Made by a program: the position numbers and the translations under genes | Part shown: positions 34,681-61,100 of the stretch, one piece after another | Position numbering within the stretch: the first letter of the stretch is position 1 | How the letters are laid out: the number at the start of each line of letters is the position of its first letter | The notes under the pieces: model-generated | The model's input: only the letters and a program-made list of their open reading frames with translations | What the model was told of the DNA's origin: nothing | The model's database searches: none | From: Phytoseiulus persimilis | Lineage: Eukaryota > Arthropoda > Arachnida > Mesostigmata > Phytoseiidae | Assembly (NCBI GenBank): GCA_037576195.1 | Contig: CM075102.1 | Location: 49,162,745-49,226,744, forward strand | Reading direction: 5' to 3' | Length of the DNA stretch: 64,000 nt

Positions 34681-37119
34681 GGAAACTGAGGGACGTCAGA
34701 GTTACGGTCAAAACCCAGATGCAGGGCGGCAGGGGATACAGCACTTGGGCGGAACATACGCAGCATCGAACCGGACTCGAGGCTCACGAACGAATACGTG
34801 GATCAGTGCTCGTGCTCCTGGGCATTCATGCGTGCCAGTGATCGGATCCCGATCACATTGCAACTCTAACGAATGGAAAACCTCAATCTTTGCTCCTGAC
34901 ATTCTTGGAAAGATAGAGTTACTGATTCACTCGCTCCTGGCATGGACTGGCTTGAACTCGAATGATCATAATGACGCCAAAAGAGAGCCGCCGCATCAGA
35001 TCGCGCACAACATCAAAATGATTCGCATGGCCGGAAACTGTTCGCCCAATATCAGCAAAGGCCGAAACAGCGTCGAGGCTTCGAAAACAACGAACGATTA
35101 TAACAACGACGACGACGACGTCAAATCGGACGACACAATTCTGCATCTAGACACAGATACGTGCAGACTATCACGTCACGGTTAACAACGGAGACAAGAC
35201 GCAGTTTCTCAGGAAGATTCGGGCTGCTAGAATGAGGTGGCCTAGAGGTTTAAGGAACGGGGGGAAATAGTCGCAGCCACTGCACAAAGCAGAGCCACAT
35301 GAAGCCCACGGTTGGAGCTTGAAGAACATCAGATTTCAACATCAAACCTCAGATCTCACTCGTCGGGAGAGATTGTTCCTAGGGAGCTTTCGATGTGAGT
35401 TTCGGGTGATCGAATGCACGTCGCATAGCTACGTTCCCGCTCACTTGTGTTCTGGTGAATTCAGCTGCACCGACGAGTCTCCCAATCCGTTTTCGAGAGA
35501 TGATCTCTATTTCATTGACTCGGATTTCGGCTTCTCAAGACATTTCACAGCCCGAAATGACTTTCCTGGTTTCGCGAACATCAAGTGGACACTTAGTCTA
35601 CGCGGTGCGGGGCGCTTCCTGGTTTGATGATCTGATTATTTTAAATGCAGCCATCGCGGTAACGTCATCTCATTTTCTCAAAATCTCCTACATCAGGGAT
35701 GATTCTTCGAGAGCATAGAAATGAAGGAGATTATCTGCAATGAATGATTATAAGTTGTGGTGATCGAATGTTTCCGCTAAGATAACGATGATGGCGATGT
35801 TGTCTTCGTGATAATCACTCCACCGAACTGAGTCGCGCTCACGTGCCGCCATTTTGAATGGTTTCCTTCATATGTCATAGAAGTATCTACACACTGACTC
35901 ATTCAGCAAACAACATGCTTTGGTTTCACAATCGTCTTAATAATACTAGTTTCTCTCTTTCATAGTGTGTACTCGGTAATATCAACGTTAGCTTTCATTG
36001 TATGTATCACCTTATCGTCAAACAGTGGAACATCAGTCACTGCTGCTGCCGCTGTTTTGATTACAGCCTTTTCATCTTCTCTCTAACCTAACCATTTAAC
36101 TGTGAGAATAATAATCGGTCAGTCATGATTTCCAGAATAGTTCCTGGATGACGATTTCTTACCAGCATCACCATTTCATATTCATGGTATTCTTCATCAT
36201 TATGTTCTTCATGTCTCCTATTGAAACTTCTGAAGGTATGCGTGAATGTATCTAAGTATATCTAAGTAGTTTGACCTTAGCTCATCGGATCGGACGCTTC
36301 ATATTCAGATTTTCCCGTTGATTCGAGGATTTCGTTCGATCCGGTCCGCGACACCATTAGACCGGGGGATAACACTTTCTTCGCTGAGAATCCTCAATTA
36401 TGGGGAGGAAGTCCGAAGGTACGCCATCATGATAATGTCCCACCGAACGAGAATGATCGTGAGCCAGGAATCCGTAGAGTCGAATTATCAATCAATCGAG
36501 CCATAGGAAGTTCAGGTCTCAACCGGGAACGGCTCACGGCGCTCGAACGCAGTCAAAACAGAATATCGTTGCTCTTTATACAAGTATGCAGTGGAACGGA
36601 CCCTTTTGGTGCATATGAATCTTGCCGAGATCTCTGGCCAAAGCTTTGAGTTGTCCTCCCAGTGATCGGCGAATCCCTGATTCTCGTAAGAATAATCCCT
36701 GAGGACACCTAGTTATACAAGTTTGATCACGGCTGATCATACCGACGCATCCGACGGAAGCGGTACGAACGATGAACTGTGCATACAGTCGGCCATCCTT
36801 GTTCGTGCCTCCCTCAGTAGCGTCCAACGGGGTAATCGGTGTCCTACAGATTGCGCGATCTCCGATTGTACTGACTGCTGTATTCGTAGCTTCGAGAAGA
36901 AGTCCAGACCCCCGCGCCTGCCTTCGCGCCCTAGAATCGATGTTTCTAGAATTCCTAAACAACGCAAACTTTGTAGTATCGCTCAATTCATTCTGAGAAA
37001 TCAGGGCAAATGGGGATCGTTCTTCCAGGAATGTTGGGCTCGTTCATTCTCAGTGCGTGGCCCGCCGACGCTACGTCGCCTCCAATATCAGAGTGTCGCT
37101 CACTCTCGGAGACTTCACC

Positions 37120-37380
37120 CGCAACTATTATTCTCGGTTCAGTCGATCGGCCAGTGGATGGACAGATTCATCGATCAATCATCCGATCGCGTTATCAGGG
37201 GAAAAATCGGTCAACCGATCGATCGCCTGAGAGATCGAAGAATCGATTCCCTGCCTAATCGATGGATCGGCAGCGCGGTATCCGGATGGACGGATCCGTC
37301 ACCCGCAACATAACATGGGTTCCAGTCCCGGGATCGACTGACGTATCGATCAATGAATCAATCAACTGGTTAAACCGTTT
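37120..37380. repeat. Degenerate GATC/CGAT-rich tract
   Basis: The tetranucleotides GATC and CGAT, and longer strings such as CGATCGATCG, recur many times here. A second weaker patch lies at 37700-37760. There is no clean period. It is probably a diverged simple repeat. Confidence 0.5.
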
Positions 37381-39580
37381 GATTCCGAATCGACGCTCGC
37401 GTGTGGGAGCATCGCATTCGTTGGAAAACGACTTTGAGTTGTTCTAGCCCGCCTACTTCGAGTGCTCTGTTCGCTTTCGCATCTGGTCTCCTCCCGATCG
37501 AATTGATCGCTGACTCCACTGGATGTCCTTGAGTTCCATTAAATATCCCCGTTCTGTTTCTCAGTCTTTTTCTCAACGTCCTAAGCTGGAAAGCCGACTG
37601 TGTGTCGTGCCGTTCCATCTCTTACGCTACAGTTTGATCCGAGACCGCAATCGGTGTTTCGAAGGTACGCTTGAGAATTTTGATCCATTTCGTATTTCGG
37701 TCTGTCGTTCGTTCGATCGATTGACCGAGTGATCGACGCCTCGATCAACCGATCCTCCGCCAGAGAGCTCCGCAGGCGAGAAAAGGCAGCACTGCACCCG
37801 AAACACTCTGGATGAATCGACGTCTGTGGACCGTGTGGAAATTGGTTTCTCTTTTCTCGCTTTCGTTCGGTGTGATCGGAGGGATTCCGCTGTCCCTCTG
37901 CTTGGTTCTAAACGTAGCATTCTTTCTTGGCATTGAGAAGAATTTCGGTTTCTGTGGCGTTGTAGCGTTCCACACTCTGAAAATCACAAAAAAAAAACAC
38001 AATCCTCGTTATCAGTTGGCTTGAAGGGGCTTGATGCCGTTTGACGTGATTCCGAGGGAGCTAGGATGCGATTCATCCCCGTCAACATTTCCCCATACTC
38101 CCGACGAACACATCCACAATTAATTTTGTGTCAACTATCAGGATCGTGAGGAGGCAACGGGGAGCGACTCTGCCTTTGATCGGGGTCAAATGCTTGTGAA
38201 ACGGCATCCTCGTCGTACATCAGCGGAGAGCTCACTCCTCGCGCACGGGAATAAGCTCTTTCTGCTAGAAGTGATCGTCAGAGAACGTTTCTCGGATATT
38301 CTCCCACAAATTTATTCTCTCTCGATCCCAAGATTTGAGGTCACATTAGAACAGTTCAGCTCAGTGTTTTGGTGAATTAATCTAACGATGCTGCGACCAC
38401 GACAACAAGACAGCAAAAAAAAACAAATCATGCATTGGCAAATAGCACTTGGCGACGGCACAGGCTGCAGAACAAGCACAAAACGATAAACAAGTTTCGG
38501 AAATTGTGCTCCGGTTTGAGGGCACGTCTTTGGTTCGAACGGTGCCTTGTTAACTTGTTTAGAGCTGCTGCCAAATGATCCAGTTGACTGTCATTCAGAA
38601 TAAGTAGCTCTGCGGAAACACGTAAAGATACACTTAATCAAAAGGTAATCACCGTTCGATGATTAGCTCTGGATGATCCGGGTTCTCGCCGGTCGCACAG
38701 CATGCAGAGGAATAGAGGTTTTCGAGGTGGGAATAAGAGACCGTTCCACGGGTCCACTCCGGCAGTTCGTGTGAACAACGGTGTCTTCTCTGGATTATCT
38801 GCACCCTTGGCCAAATGAAGCATTCGTTCACGTCGTCGCTGTGCTCCCCTGTGTTGTGTTCCGTTGAATACTGTTGAGCTTCTGAATGCAACGATTTCTA
38901 GTGGTTGTCTGCGAGCTTTCAGGCAGGGCTTGGTCTGGGACGGCTTGCGAAGTAATGCGTCGTCCACGGTTTGGAATACCGATTCTTCGGACAACCAGTA
39001 GGAAGTAATACCTAGCTCTCGGCGCGTAAGGTACATCCGATCGCCGCGACGGAGCCTAGAAATTGCCAGTGATTTTTTCGGGAATCAGTACAGACGGCAC
39101 CATGTAGCACAAATTCCCCTCCTTGTCTCTCCGAAGGGGCTCATTGAATGTCTTAGAGCAGACGGTAAGTAAGCCTGTCCATGCCGTTGAAGGCGGAATG
39201 TAAAATGAACAACTAGAATACTGCTAAGTTTCTTGGCCTTGTAAATCAAGTGCGGCGCACTCTTCCAAGTAACAGTTGATGAAATGGTGCGACATCCCGC
39301 CAACGAGCTGATTCGTTGGAACGTCAACGAAACGAGCCTTCATCAACAATATATCGATGCAGATCCGAGAATCTGCTCAAAAATCAGAACCATGGATGGG
39401 TCCGAGGGCGGTCGTGCATTTTAGGTGATCCCATTCCTATCACTGTATGTAGCCGTAGATCTTGGATCATGTGATTTTCCATTCCCTGTTTCTGACGACC
39501 GGGACTCATGTTTCAAGTGCCGCTTAGGGCTGCATGGAGTCATGTATGCGTTGCTGAATGAACTTTTGCTGGAGCTGTTT

Positions 39581-51644
<12,064 letters not shown>

Positions 51645-51713
51645 CTGAAAGTAGAAAGGGATGAGTTTTTAGTCGGGTCGAAATCGAGAGGAGAAGAAAT
51701 ACGGGGGGAGAGA

Positions 51714-51723
51714 GGGGGGGGGG
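51714..51723. repeat. Homopolymer G10
   Basis: Ten G on the + strand in a purine-rich stretch of the intron just upstream of the first visible norpA exon. It lies about 70 bases before the exon's acceptor side. Confidence 0.85.
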
Positions 51724-54700
51724 ATGTACGCTCCTGAACGCTCGTCTCAGATATGCTGGTTCAAACATCGTCTTGAAGTTGGGAATCGCCATGAATGTTC
51801 CACGTCAGGGGAATGAGCCCGAGGTCCGGGTTCGGGAGCTTTGCATGGAAAGAAATCCGCAACTCGATCATGAAGGAAAGGGCAGGGGCACGACAGGGGT
51901 GTCCCGGAGAGCAGGATTACAGCTCCTCGGCGAGCTGCATCGCTCTCCTGAACCTCGTTCAGGCAGTCCTGTTACGCTCATGAGTTCCGGCGAGGTTTCA
52001 CGGAAATAGGGAAACCTAGCCTCACGTTCGAAGGAGGAAAGCCAACCTGGGACCAGGACAGGCCTGGAAGGCTCAAGACGGCGCGGTATCACGTCGGCAG
52101 GCCCGTTTCAAGGCTTATCGATAATTCAACAGTGGTTGAGCACGCTCGCCGTACGCTCTTCTATCGGTGGTTCCTATTGGTTTGTTCGGCGGCGTGTCTG
52201 TCCATCAGACCGATCGCGAGAAAGCCTTGCTAGCTAAGCAATTCTGACCCGAGGCTCGGATCCTGATTCGAACCCGACTCGCAGAAACGATACTGGAGCC
52301 AGACGCTGAGACTGCGAGCTCTCGATTGCGCTGATAACGACTAAACATCGAATGACCTTGACGGTGGGTGTGTAACCGTCTGTCTCAATTAAGTGGCTCC
52401 ACTTCAATTCGAAGCATTCGGCGATTCGGATGGGGAGAGTCGAGAGATCAGCCATCGAGGAGGAACCCCGGAAATTTTCCTCTATTTTCCCGATCGGAAC
52501 TCAGCTGTATTGATGGCTGACCTGGATCGATCGTCCCGGTTGGAGGTCTGATTTCTCCAGTCTAGATTATTTCCAGCTGGGGGAACCAGACGTTAGTTAT
52601 TGTTGTTCCATCGACCTGCGAACAATCCAGTGACTGAATGCCGCTGCATGTGGTCCGATGGGAGGAGATCTCTCTCCCGCATGAGTTCCCAGCTCCGCTC
52701 AACTGTCTTGCGGCATTGGAATCATTGGCGTTGCTGCTTTTCCGCTCTCTTTTCACCCGTCATTCATGCGGGGAGGCATGTGGCAACAACACACAGGCTT
52801 GTTGTATGCGGATTGGTCTGCGGATGGCCTTCAGAGCAGGAGCCTTCTATTCTTCTCGGAGGCGGCCGACGTTAGACAGAAAACAAGCGAAGGAAAACGT
52901 CTGACGTCGGTCGCGTCCGAAGCCAGGCAGCCACCCCAACTCCCGGCGAAGCCGCGATATTTAGAAAGATTTCGTAGTCGGCAGCTCGCAATCTGGATCT
53001 CTCTGTTGATTCTACGCTCGGCTCCATTGTTGAAGTTGCTGCATCCCAGCGTTGAGACCGGCATGAATGTCATCTGGTGCGCGGGGAACAAACAGAGCGA
53101 ACTCGTTTGGCTCCGACCGACGAAATGAATTCAGTCTCTTCTCCCAAAGTGGACCAGCGTCTAGCAATAACGTTTTGAGCCCTGAGACCGCTTGTTCCGC
53201 CAAACTCCCCCGACAGACAGTTGTTCCCTTTCCAACTCGAGAGAGAAACCTCGTCGATAAACGGGAACAAGCCGATTGGCCTTGAAGATGCCGACGCAGA
53301 CATTGCCGAGCAGATGGGAGTCGAGCTGTTTGCGAATCATCTTCAGGGAGGATGCAGAGCCGATGAAGCTTCAGGTTGGGAGAGGAACAGCACAGAGGTT
53401 CGAGATCTCCCGTTAGAGGCGCGAGTGGTGGTTGGAAGTCCGCGATCGTTATCGAAATTCTCGGAAGTTCACGCAGAGGCTCCGGAGTCGGAGCCATCCG
53501 AACCCCGGTCGAGTACTACAACCGCGCCGGGTCAACCACGGTCGCTGGGGCTCTCTCGAAGACGGTCAGAAAAAAAAATGGCCGCAAACAAGGTTGGAGG
53601 AGGAGAGGGGCGAAGATACAGACAAGACGGGACTGAGGAGCTGCAAGAGAAGTCAATCAAATTCCTCAGTGAGTATCGTTCGGTTGGCTGGGCACCCAGC
53701 CAGCCGGTTCATCGCGTCCTCGTTAATCGATATTCTTCTCCTGGCGTTCAAATTCTTTCTATTGCTCTGGTCGTTTGTTCGGAGTCGGCGGGAGCGTTGT
53801 TGGATTGATGACTGGGCGGTACAACTGCCAACGAATCCACTCGCTTCCTTTGGAACGCAGCGTCTGAGCCAGCAAGTGAACGAGAGGGCATGACCGAGAA
53901 AACGGACGAGCATCCACGAGGGAGCGGGATTGAGAGCGTTCATTCGCCGAACACGATGTGGACAGGACGCGAGAATGGTTTCTCCTTTCATTCTCGGATA
54001 TTTCGACTCGCCTCCTCGTGCTGTTCCCTCGAGCTGCTCGGCGCCGCGGTCCCGGTGGCCGTCAAGGTCGTTTTCGCCTTTTTTGAGAAAAAGGTCTCCC
54101 CCGCGTCCTTTTCCCCCTTCCCCGGTCCTCAGGAAAGGGAATCTGGATTCAAAGCCTGACTTTGTTCCCACTTCGGAGTCCAGTGTGTGGAACGGAATGA
54201 GATCGCGACGCGCTCCAGAGCCACTCTGTCGAAGACGTCCCCAATATAAGTACATATATAACATCTCGTACAGCAGGCTTCTACAGGCCCGCAGTACGGA
54301 GCGTCCTGAACCGGGCACGCCTTTTGTTTTTCCTTCTCCTCGAGAGCCCTCACTTCGTGACGTCAGCAGAGGAGTTGAAATTTTCACCAGGCGCTCTTCA
54401 GGCACTAGCTGAAAGTTGTGAGCGAAACGCTTGGAGCGGAAACTCCTCCCGCCGCGCGGACTTGACTGCAGGTGACGGAGAAGAATTGTCATGTTGTTGA
54501 GCCAGCCCCACTCACCAGGGAAAGTTGGCTCCTACGTTGCGAGCCGAAGTTCTAGGAGTGTTCGTGGACCAAGGGCATAGAGGTTCGGTCGGAGCTCCGG
54601 TATTTCCGCTCGTTTCGCGAAACGGGGGTTCGTAATGTCATGTTCTTTGCCATGATTCCACCCGCACCACGATGGAAGGTTCCCTTGAAAGACCGTAGCG

Positions 54701-57226
54701 ACCTCTCCCAGCGTTGGTCAGCCTTCACTCGAGGGACTTGCGGCAACAAATCGAGTCTCGAAGTGATGCGATAAAAACGAGCTGAGCGGACTTTTCCACG
54801 AAAATTATTTGTAAGCTCCTTAAAGCGACGGTGGTCGGAGACGGGTGGGCTGCTCAAGAGCTGTTCGTCAACAGGCTCCATCCCTCCTCGAATCGAGAGA
54901 GGCCGTCGGAGGAAACAAAGGATAAATTTTAATCCGTTCCTTTTAATACCGTCTGGTTCTAGACTAGCGCGTTATCACTCCGGTAGGACCCATTCGTCTT
55001 GAGCGGACGATGGACCTACGAGGGATTCCTTGTGCGAGCGCGAAACATGGACTCCACGAGTCCTCGGATGCGCAGGAGGATCTCGAGTATAATTCTGGCT
55101 GTTGCGGTGTTACGGATGGTCGCGTCCGCGCATAAGCCATCGATTGCGATCGGTGATCATGGCCATCTTCGAATACGTCGGACTTCCAGAGTAAACGTGA
55201 ATTTGAAACCATGGAATCCTCTGTGTTGTTTCTCGATGCCCCCGAAGTTTTCGATGAACTTCAGCAAGATTCCAGACACGAAACTTCGGAGTGCATCGAG
55301 CCTTCTCAAGCTTCACGGTGACGCTCCCAGAAATGCGATCGTGCTGGGGCGCTTTCGCTTAAGCGGAAATCGAATCAAAAATAGCAGGACTAGTTTTTCA
55401 ACCGCCAAGCTGAACTGAGGAGCTGTTGACTGACGTAGCCAAATCCGATGGCGTTATGTTTAGCGATAGTACAGGTCGATGGCGTGAACTCGTTCTTCCA
55501 TTCCCCGACTGAGACTCTGAGGAACATTTTCGATGGGAGTGACGAGCCAGTAGCCGTTCTGGGAATCGCTCCTCGTCAAGCCAATATTAGAACAGAACAT
55601 TCTCCAGACCGCTAGCGCTCTGCCTGCGAACTCCAACGCTCGCCGGGGATCTTGACCGCGGCTCAGAAAGGCAGGCAGGCGGCGGCAGGATGGCGGGCCC
55701 GTCCGGGCTCAACTCGAAGGACAACACACCCCTAACCTTCGCTACCCTGCAGTCGAGTATTCCGCTCTGCTGCTCGTTTTTTCCGCGTTATTCTCTCACC
55801 TCGTATTTTCACGCGAGCCGCGAACGCGTAACGACCTCTATTGAGTGAGTCGTTGATGATTGGTTTTTGCTCTCTCGATTCGGCTCGGGTCGGTGGACCG
55901 GGAGCCTCGTTACCCCTCTATCGGTCGCGTACATTCATGGATTGATACCCTCGGAGGAAAATGGGAGGAAACAGCCGTCAGAAGCCTGTTTTCCGCCATC
56001 GTTTTTTTTATGATTGGTGGAATCGCAAGGATATAGCTCTCTTCTTCCGAGGTGTCTTCCCTCCCGCGATCGGCGGCAACTCGTGGACTTTGCGAAACGG
56101 CCTGCTGACGCTAATCCGAATCCAATCGGCTCGGCAGCTCCCGAAATTCGGTTTGAGGAGAACTCTGCTCGAACGGAGCGTAGATTGCAAGAGGAACGAG
56201 TCGACGACCCTATTTGAGGCGACCCCTGTACTTTCCTAAGAACTTTGATTTCAGGGCCGAGAAGGAGCAAAATGGAGGAGGGCCCAGGGGCACGAACAAC
56301 TAGAAGCCCATCAGACATCGGGAGTAACAGAGAGCAGGATAATGACTCGATCGGGAGCGAGTTTTTGACGCAATCACTCCACTGTGGCGCACGCTCTGAC
56401 CGCGTACGTTTTTCAGACGGAGGATTCCGCCTGGATTCCACCGGGCGGTGGATCTGGGCTTCGAGCAGCCCTGCTTTCACGGAGACTCGTGTTGGGTGTT
56501 CGCCAGCTACCGGCTCGTTTCCGCCCGTCGGACGTTTCCGTCGACTTTTTCTCCGCGTTTGCCCAGGATCCGAGTCCGCGGGATGGGTAGCTTTTAGGAA
56601 CAGGCTCCAAACATGAATTCAAAGCAACGCACAACCGTTTATAACCTCACGCCTGATAGTCAGGGCAGCGACGATATACTTGATGGTGGGTCGCGCTCTG
56701 AGAGGACGGAAACGAGAGAAAGGGGGACGACTTGGGGAGTTAATTGGACATTCGGCAGCGTGTTTACGCCACCACTTACAAAGCACAGTATGTAGCGGCA
56801 GTGTTCGTCGCAGTGGCACGTGGGAAGCCGGCTTTCGATTAACCCGGACGTCGAAGTCCGTGGTTAGGAGCGACGTCAGCTGGTTCCGTTCTTGCTCTCT
56901 TCGACGTAGTTGATTTGTGTTAATTCCCAAACGGAGCCGAAACTTTTAATGACATCTCATGGCCAAAAAGTTTCCATGCCGCTCTCGGAGCGCTCTGAAA
57001 GCTCTCAAGGATGCCTGTTCGTTCGTCTCCCGCGGGCGTTGCGCCGCTCATCGGTCTGGGGATATTTTTCATTCCACGTCGGTTCTGAGTGCTCGAAACC
57101 CGGCAATCGCGGTCCCCGTGATTACGAAGCAGGTGTGGGAATCGGTTCAAAATCTTCCCACTCAGAAGCACCGATGCTTCAATACTTGCAGAGGGAGGGC
57201 GGGGGGAACTGCTGGGAGTCACCGAC

Positions 57227-57240
57227 GGGGGGGGGGGGGG
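57227..57240. repeat. Homopolymer G14
   Basis: Fourteen consecutive G on the + strand. A second run of twelve lies at 57569-57580. Both are potential G-quadruplex formers and potential assembly weak points. Confidence 0.85.
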
Positions 57241-58818
57241 CACGGGCAACTTCTTGATCATAATGCTCGGCTGCTCGAAACTCAGCCGAGCTGCAACGTT
57301 GGCGGAGCGCGAACGTCAATACCGAAGTTGCGACGAGAGGCGACGGCACGAAGAGAAGGGATTGGCGAGGAATACAAGTCAGGGCCCGAGCTGCATTAGC
57401 GGCACTCAAGGGAAGAGTCAGCACGTCACGTGGAGCTTTTCAATCAAAGTTAAGGGACGAACGTAAAGGTCCGTTGGACGTGAAGACAGATCCATGAGGC
57501 CCGGACACATTCGAGGGCACTCAGCAAATTATAAGACTCGTTTGGGGATGCTCTCATCATCTACATGAGGGGGGGGGGGGCAGGGGTGTGAACTATTTAA
57601 AACCGTGCCGTGGCTTCCTAGAGCGAGCAACAGAGATGCAGCAATCTCAGAAGCCGTTGTTATCAGCGCTCACCGGCAGAACCGAAACTGCAAACGCGGC
57701 TCTCTACGATTCCCTCCACTGAAGGGACCGAGGCCCTCTCGACGACGTACATTAGGCACGTCCGTTGCGAGCGTCTGGTGGAGGAACGCTCGTTCTCGCC
57801 CCTCGGGAAAGATGGTGCCAGCTTCATCTGACCACCCGGCCGATGACGTTATGCCAAGACGGAACTTCCCCGTGGTACGCGTCGCGTTCGAATTGCATCC
57901 AGTCCATGCGTGGTCGCCGACGCGGAGTAGTCACCGCCGCAGACGACGAGTGCGTGGTCTTGGAGCTCCTGCGAACCTCCCTGGCGACCGGCGTGTGGTG
58001 TCGACACGCGCCGCACGAAGTAATTGCTTTCTTCCTACATGCTTTACATAAGCTGCAACAATGACCGAGCGTCGGCTCCGGTGACGGCGACGACTCTGGC
58101 TCTCCTTTCGGTCTGTTCCGTCCTCTCGTTAAAAGACGGATTCGTTGTAGGATTACTTCGCCAGCTTACCGAGCCACCAGGCTGCCGGCCTGCCATCCTG
58201 TCAGCCTGCTCACATCCTTACCAAACGGCAGGCATCTCGGCTAAGAAGGCAGAATTCCGGACAATTGCACCCGAGTTTTTAGTACTCGAGTTGGGATTTA
58301 CGCGACACTAGGCTAGCGGGGAGCACCACGTAAGGGAGAGGAATTTACTTGCGCGGTGTGTTTCTCCAATAAGACGGCGCTCGAGTAAGAGCGGTTCGTT
58401 CTGCGAGCAAACCTCCAAAGGGAATCCCGTTTCCGGAGAAATTCTCAAACCGAGGCGCCCGGCCCAGCATACGGAAATTTTATCCTCGGGGCCTTGACAA
58501 AGAACTAATTAGGAGTCATCGATAAGGGCCACCAGTCTCGCGTTTCAGCCAGAGCATCCCGCCGGAGAGATGAGGGGGATTCGAAAACACGGTTCAAAAG
58601 GCAGGTTCTGACTTTCCAGGAATTAGAGCAGAATGGCCGAGGAGAAGGAATTATCATCGTCTCTGCCGGGTTGGCTCATCGGAGCCGACGGACACGACGA
58701 AGCGAACTGAGCTCTGGCAGGCTGAGGTATTTCCGATATGAACTCGATTGTATCTGTGAATTCGTTAGGGACCGGAGGCATCGTTCGGTCCGATCGCCGT
58801 CATGGGAAGCGCAAACAA

Positions 58819-58837
58819 CGGCGGCGGCGGCGGCGGC
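58819..58837. repeat. CGG trinucleotide repeat (about 6 units)
   Basis: About six CGG units followed by GAGGAGGCGG in GC-rich sequence. Sequence of this kind is common in promoter-proximal regions, but no transcript start is evident here. Confidence 0.75.
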
Positions 58838-61084
58838 TGAGGAGGCGGCAGAGTGCTCGAGTCGACACGAAGACAAAGGACAAGACGCGACATCGACGTC
58901 AGGAGGCCAATAACTTCGAGGCCGATATCTCTGCTGGCTGGCTGACATGCTCGCTCTTTCGCTGTCGACGAAGCCTCCTGTCCGACCGAGAGAACCCACT
59001 AACGAAGCAACCAGCAATTCAACGAGCCAGGGGTGTCTCTGTCGGTCGGCTGCTTTACGCCGCGGCCTTGCGACTGAATCGTCGTCGAGGCGGGTCATGT
59101 CGAGGAATTCGTGGATCTCAGCCCGGAACCAGCGTTTCGAGAACGATTGCGATTTTCGCGAGTCAACAGCAGTCGTGTCCCCTCTACATAGTTCCTCGTC
59201 GCATGATTCCTCGAGGGTTCTCGTTGTGCAACACCCTATATCGCCTGTGACAAGGCGAGTTGGTGGCCGACGAGATGAGAGACAAACCGACGCGCCTCAC
59301 AGAACTCGGACAATAATGACAGCCCGCGGCGGGAGAGCGAGGGGTCTTATTCACTCTCAGGTGAGTCTGGCATTAGTCTTCCAACAATGAGTTGCTGGGT
59401 TACAGGATTTGGAGAGCTTGGTTGAAGGATGGTCGGTGACCCTTGTGCGGACGCTCATCGAAGACGTTCGGGATGAGCGTAACGATGGATTCCGAAATGA
59501 CGTCCTTTGCGCGGCGTCAGAAGCGAGAGGAAACAAACATCGGCTGGAGGACGGGTCGCGCCAGCCGAAACAGCGGCCGAAACAACGGAACCGACTTCCG
59601 ATCTGGGTGTGCTCGAGGACGGGAGAATCATTAGGTTTCATTTCTTGCCATTTCCTTCCAAAAGAATACTCCCACATTTTCCGGCCGCAACGCTCCGTCG
59701 AAACGTATCTCAGTCCATTCGAGATCCTCCTTTCGAATCGAAAGTGTTGAGCTCCCCATGACAATCGGTGATGCGCTCCAACATCTTCCTGACAACCAGC
59801 GAGCATGCATTCGACGCCGCATCGACGGGATAGAACTTCTCCGGAGTCGGGGCCGCGGCTCGGACAAAAAGAGGAACATGGGCGGCGAGCAGAATAGAGC
59901 GAGGGCGGAAGGAAAAAATTCTCTGCGGTGCCGGTCACTGGCAAACAGCAATGAAGTGCCGAACGGGGAACCATAATGTCTGACTAGCTCGGCCTCGCGC
60001 GAGGAACCCCGCTCCGGTTCCCCGAGGCTAACCAGCCTCCTCGAGTGACCCGTTCCCTGACAACAGCAATGACACACGGGGAGCGCAGCTTTTGCCTTGG
60101 GGCGGGGGATGAATGAGCGGACGAGCATTCGATCCGCTTGACATTGACCCGTTTAAGACGAACGTCGCCGAGGAGCAACCCGGCAAGTTTGCGGCGGACG
60201 GGAAATCCGCAACGTTCCTCCTGCGCGGGGCTTCTCTCGTGGACTTGGATGTGTAAGTTCCTGATTCGCGAATCCGCACAGCGATCGTTGCTTCTGCAAA
60301 CCTGCTCCTCGACGCTCATCGCGTTCAGGAAAATCGTCGAAGAGGTTGTTCAAACGGTGTTGCGCGAGACACTCGCTTGACACTTGACGGATCATAAGCT
60401 TTCACTGACGCCTCGATCCGACAGATTCTTCCTCCACCAGGCTCTCATGGAATACGCTCGCGTCGTGTCTGCCGAGAGTTTTGAAACCGTCGCAAGAACT
60501 CCGCGGCTTCCCGTGGTGCAACGGAGCTCCAGGAACGAAAAACGGAGAGCTTCTACTAGGCATCCAGTCCTCGAAGTTCTTTGATTTTCCGACAAAAATC
60601 GGCCGCTCCACAGCTTTGATTAGATCGATGCCGTGAGCCTGCGATATTCGGTCCGCGGGTGCGATAGAGACCCGATTCGCGGGGAGCTCACGATAACGGA
60701 GTTTTATTCTAAAATGAAAGTATTCAAGCTATTCGAACGCGCTCGAGGCTTTCGCCGATCAGAAGCTTCCCGCATTCCACCGCTCTCATCGCAACCTCCT
60801 CCGTTGGCTTCTCGAGCTTTCTCGAATCCAAGAAGGTCCCCTCAGCTTTCCCGCCACCACCCGTTTGCGGGAGCAACCAAGCCAGACGGAGACGGTGGAA
60901 GAAGGATGAGCAGGGGGAGAAGAAAAGGTCATCTGTCCCCTCGAAGGCCGTGTGTAACGAAAGTCACTTGTTTGGTGGCATTTTTGCCCCTCCTCGAAAA
61001 AGCAAGCAAGCGAAGATGCCGAGCAGCCAGTCAACGAAAGCAGCGACTACAGTTAGAAGAGCATTTCCGTTTCCTTCAAACTTC

Positions 61085-61100
61085 TTCCTTCCTTCCTTCC
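61085..61100. repeat. (TTCC)4 microsatellite
   Basis: Four perfect TTCC units. A (CT)8 microsatellite follows at 61829-61844. Confidence 0.8.

Larger units (their letters stand above)
32070..39580. other. Long region between NAGA 5' end and norpA 3' end
   Basis: No gene is firmly supported in 7.5 kb. Possible coding fragments on the - strand at 34090-34760 are described separately. Other frames here are within chance expectation, for example 36723-37313 (+, 196 codons), 38638-39036 (-, 132 codons) and 32740-33216 (+, 158 codons); none shows a known domain. AT-rich sequence at 35630-36280 looks like ordinary spacer. Simple repeats occur at 33605-33631 and 37120-37380. Confidence 0.5.

Noticed and set aside
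34667-35185. 172-codon + strand ORF ending in an Asp/Asn-rich stretch
   Set aside because: It lacks an ATG at its start, and the acidic end comes from a simple GAC/AAC trinucleotide repeat.
36723-37313. 196-codon + strand ORF
   Set aside because: It has no domain, overlaps a GATC-rich degenerate repeat, and its opposite strand is also open. It does not begin at a convincing start codon.
38638-39036. 132-codon ATG-started - strand ORF downstream of norpA
   Set aside because: Several frames of this length are expected by chance in 64 kb, and I recognise no family or splice context.
53653-54492. 279-codon ORF on the - strand
   Set aside because: Three other frames are also open here, composition is low in hydrophobic patterning, and no domain is recognisable. 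It was kept as a finding only.
54999-55418. 139-codon + strand ORF with a hydrophobic stretch that looks like a signal peptide
   Set aside because: All three frames nearby are open in part, there is no known domain, and the stretch could equally be antisense noise.
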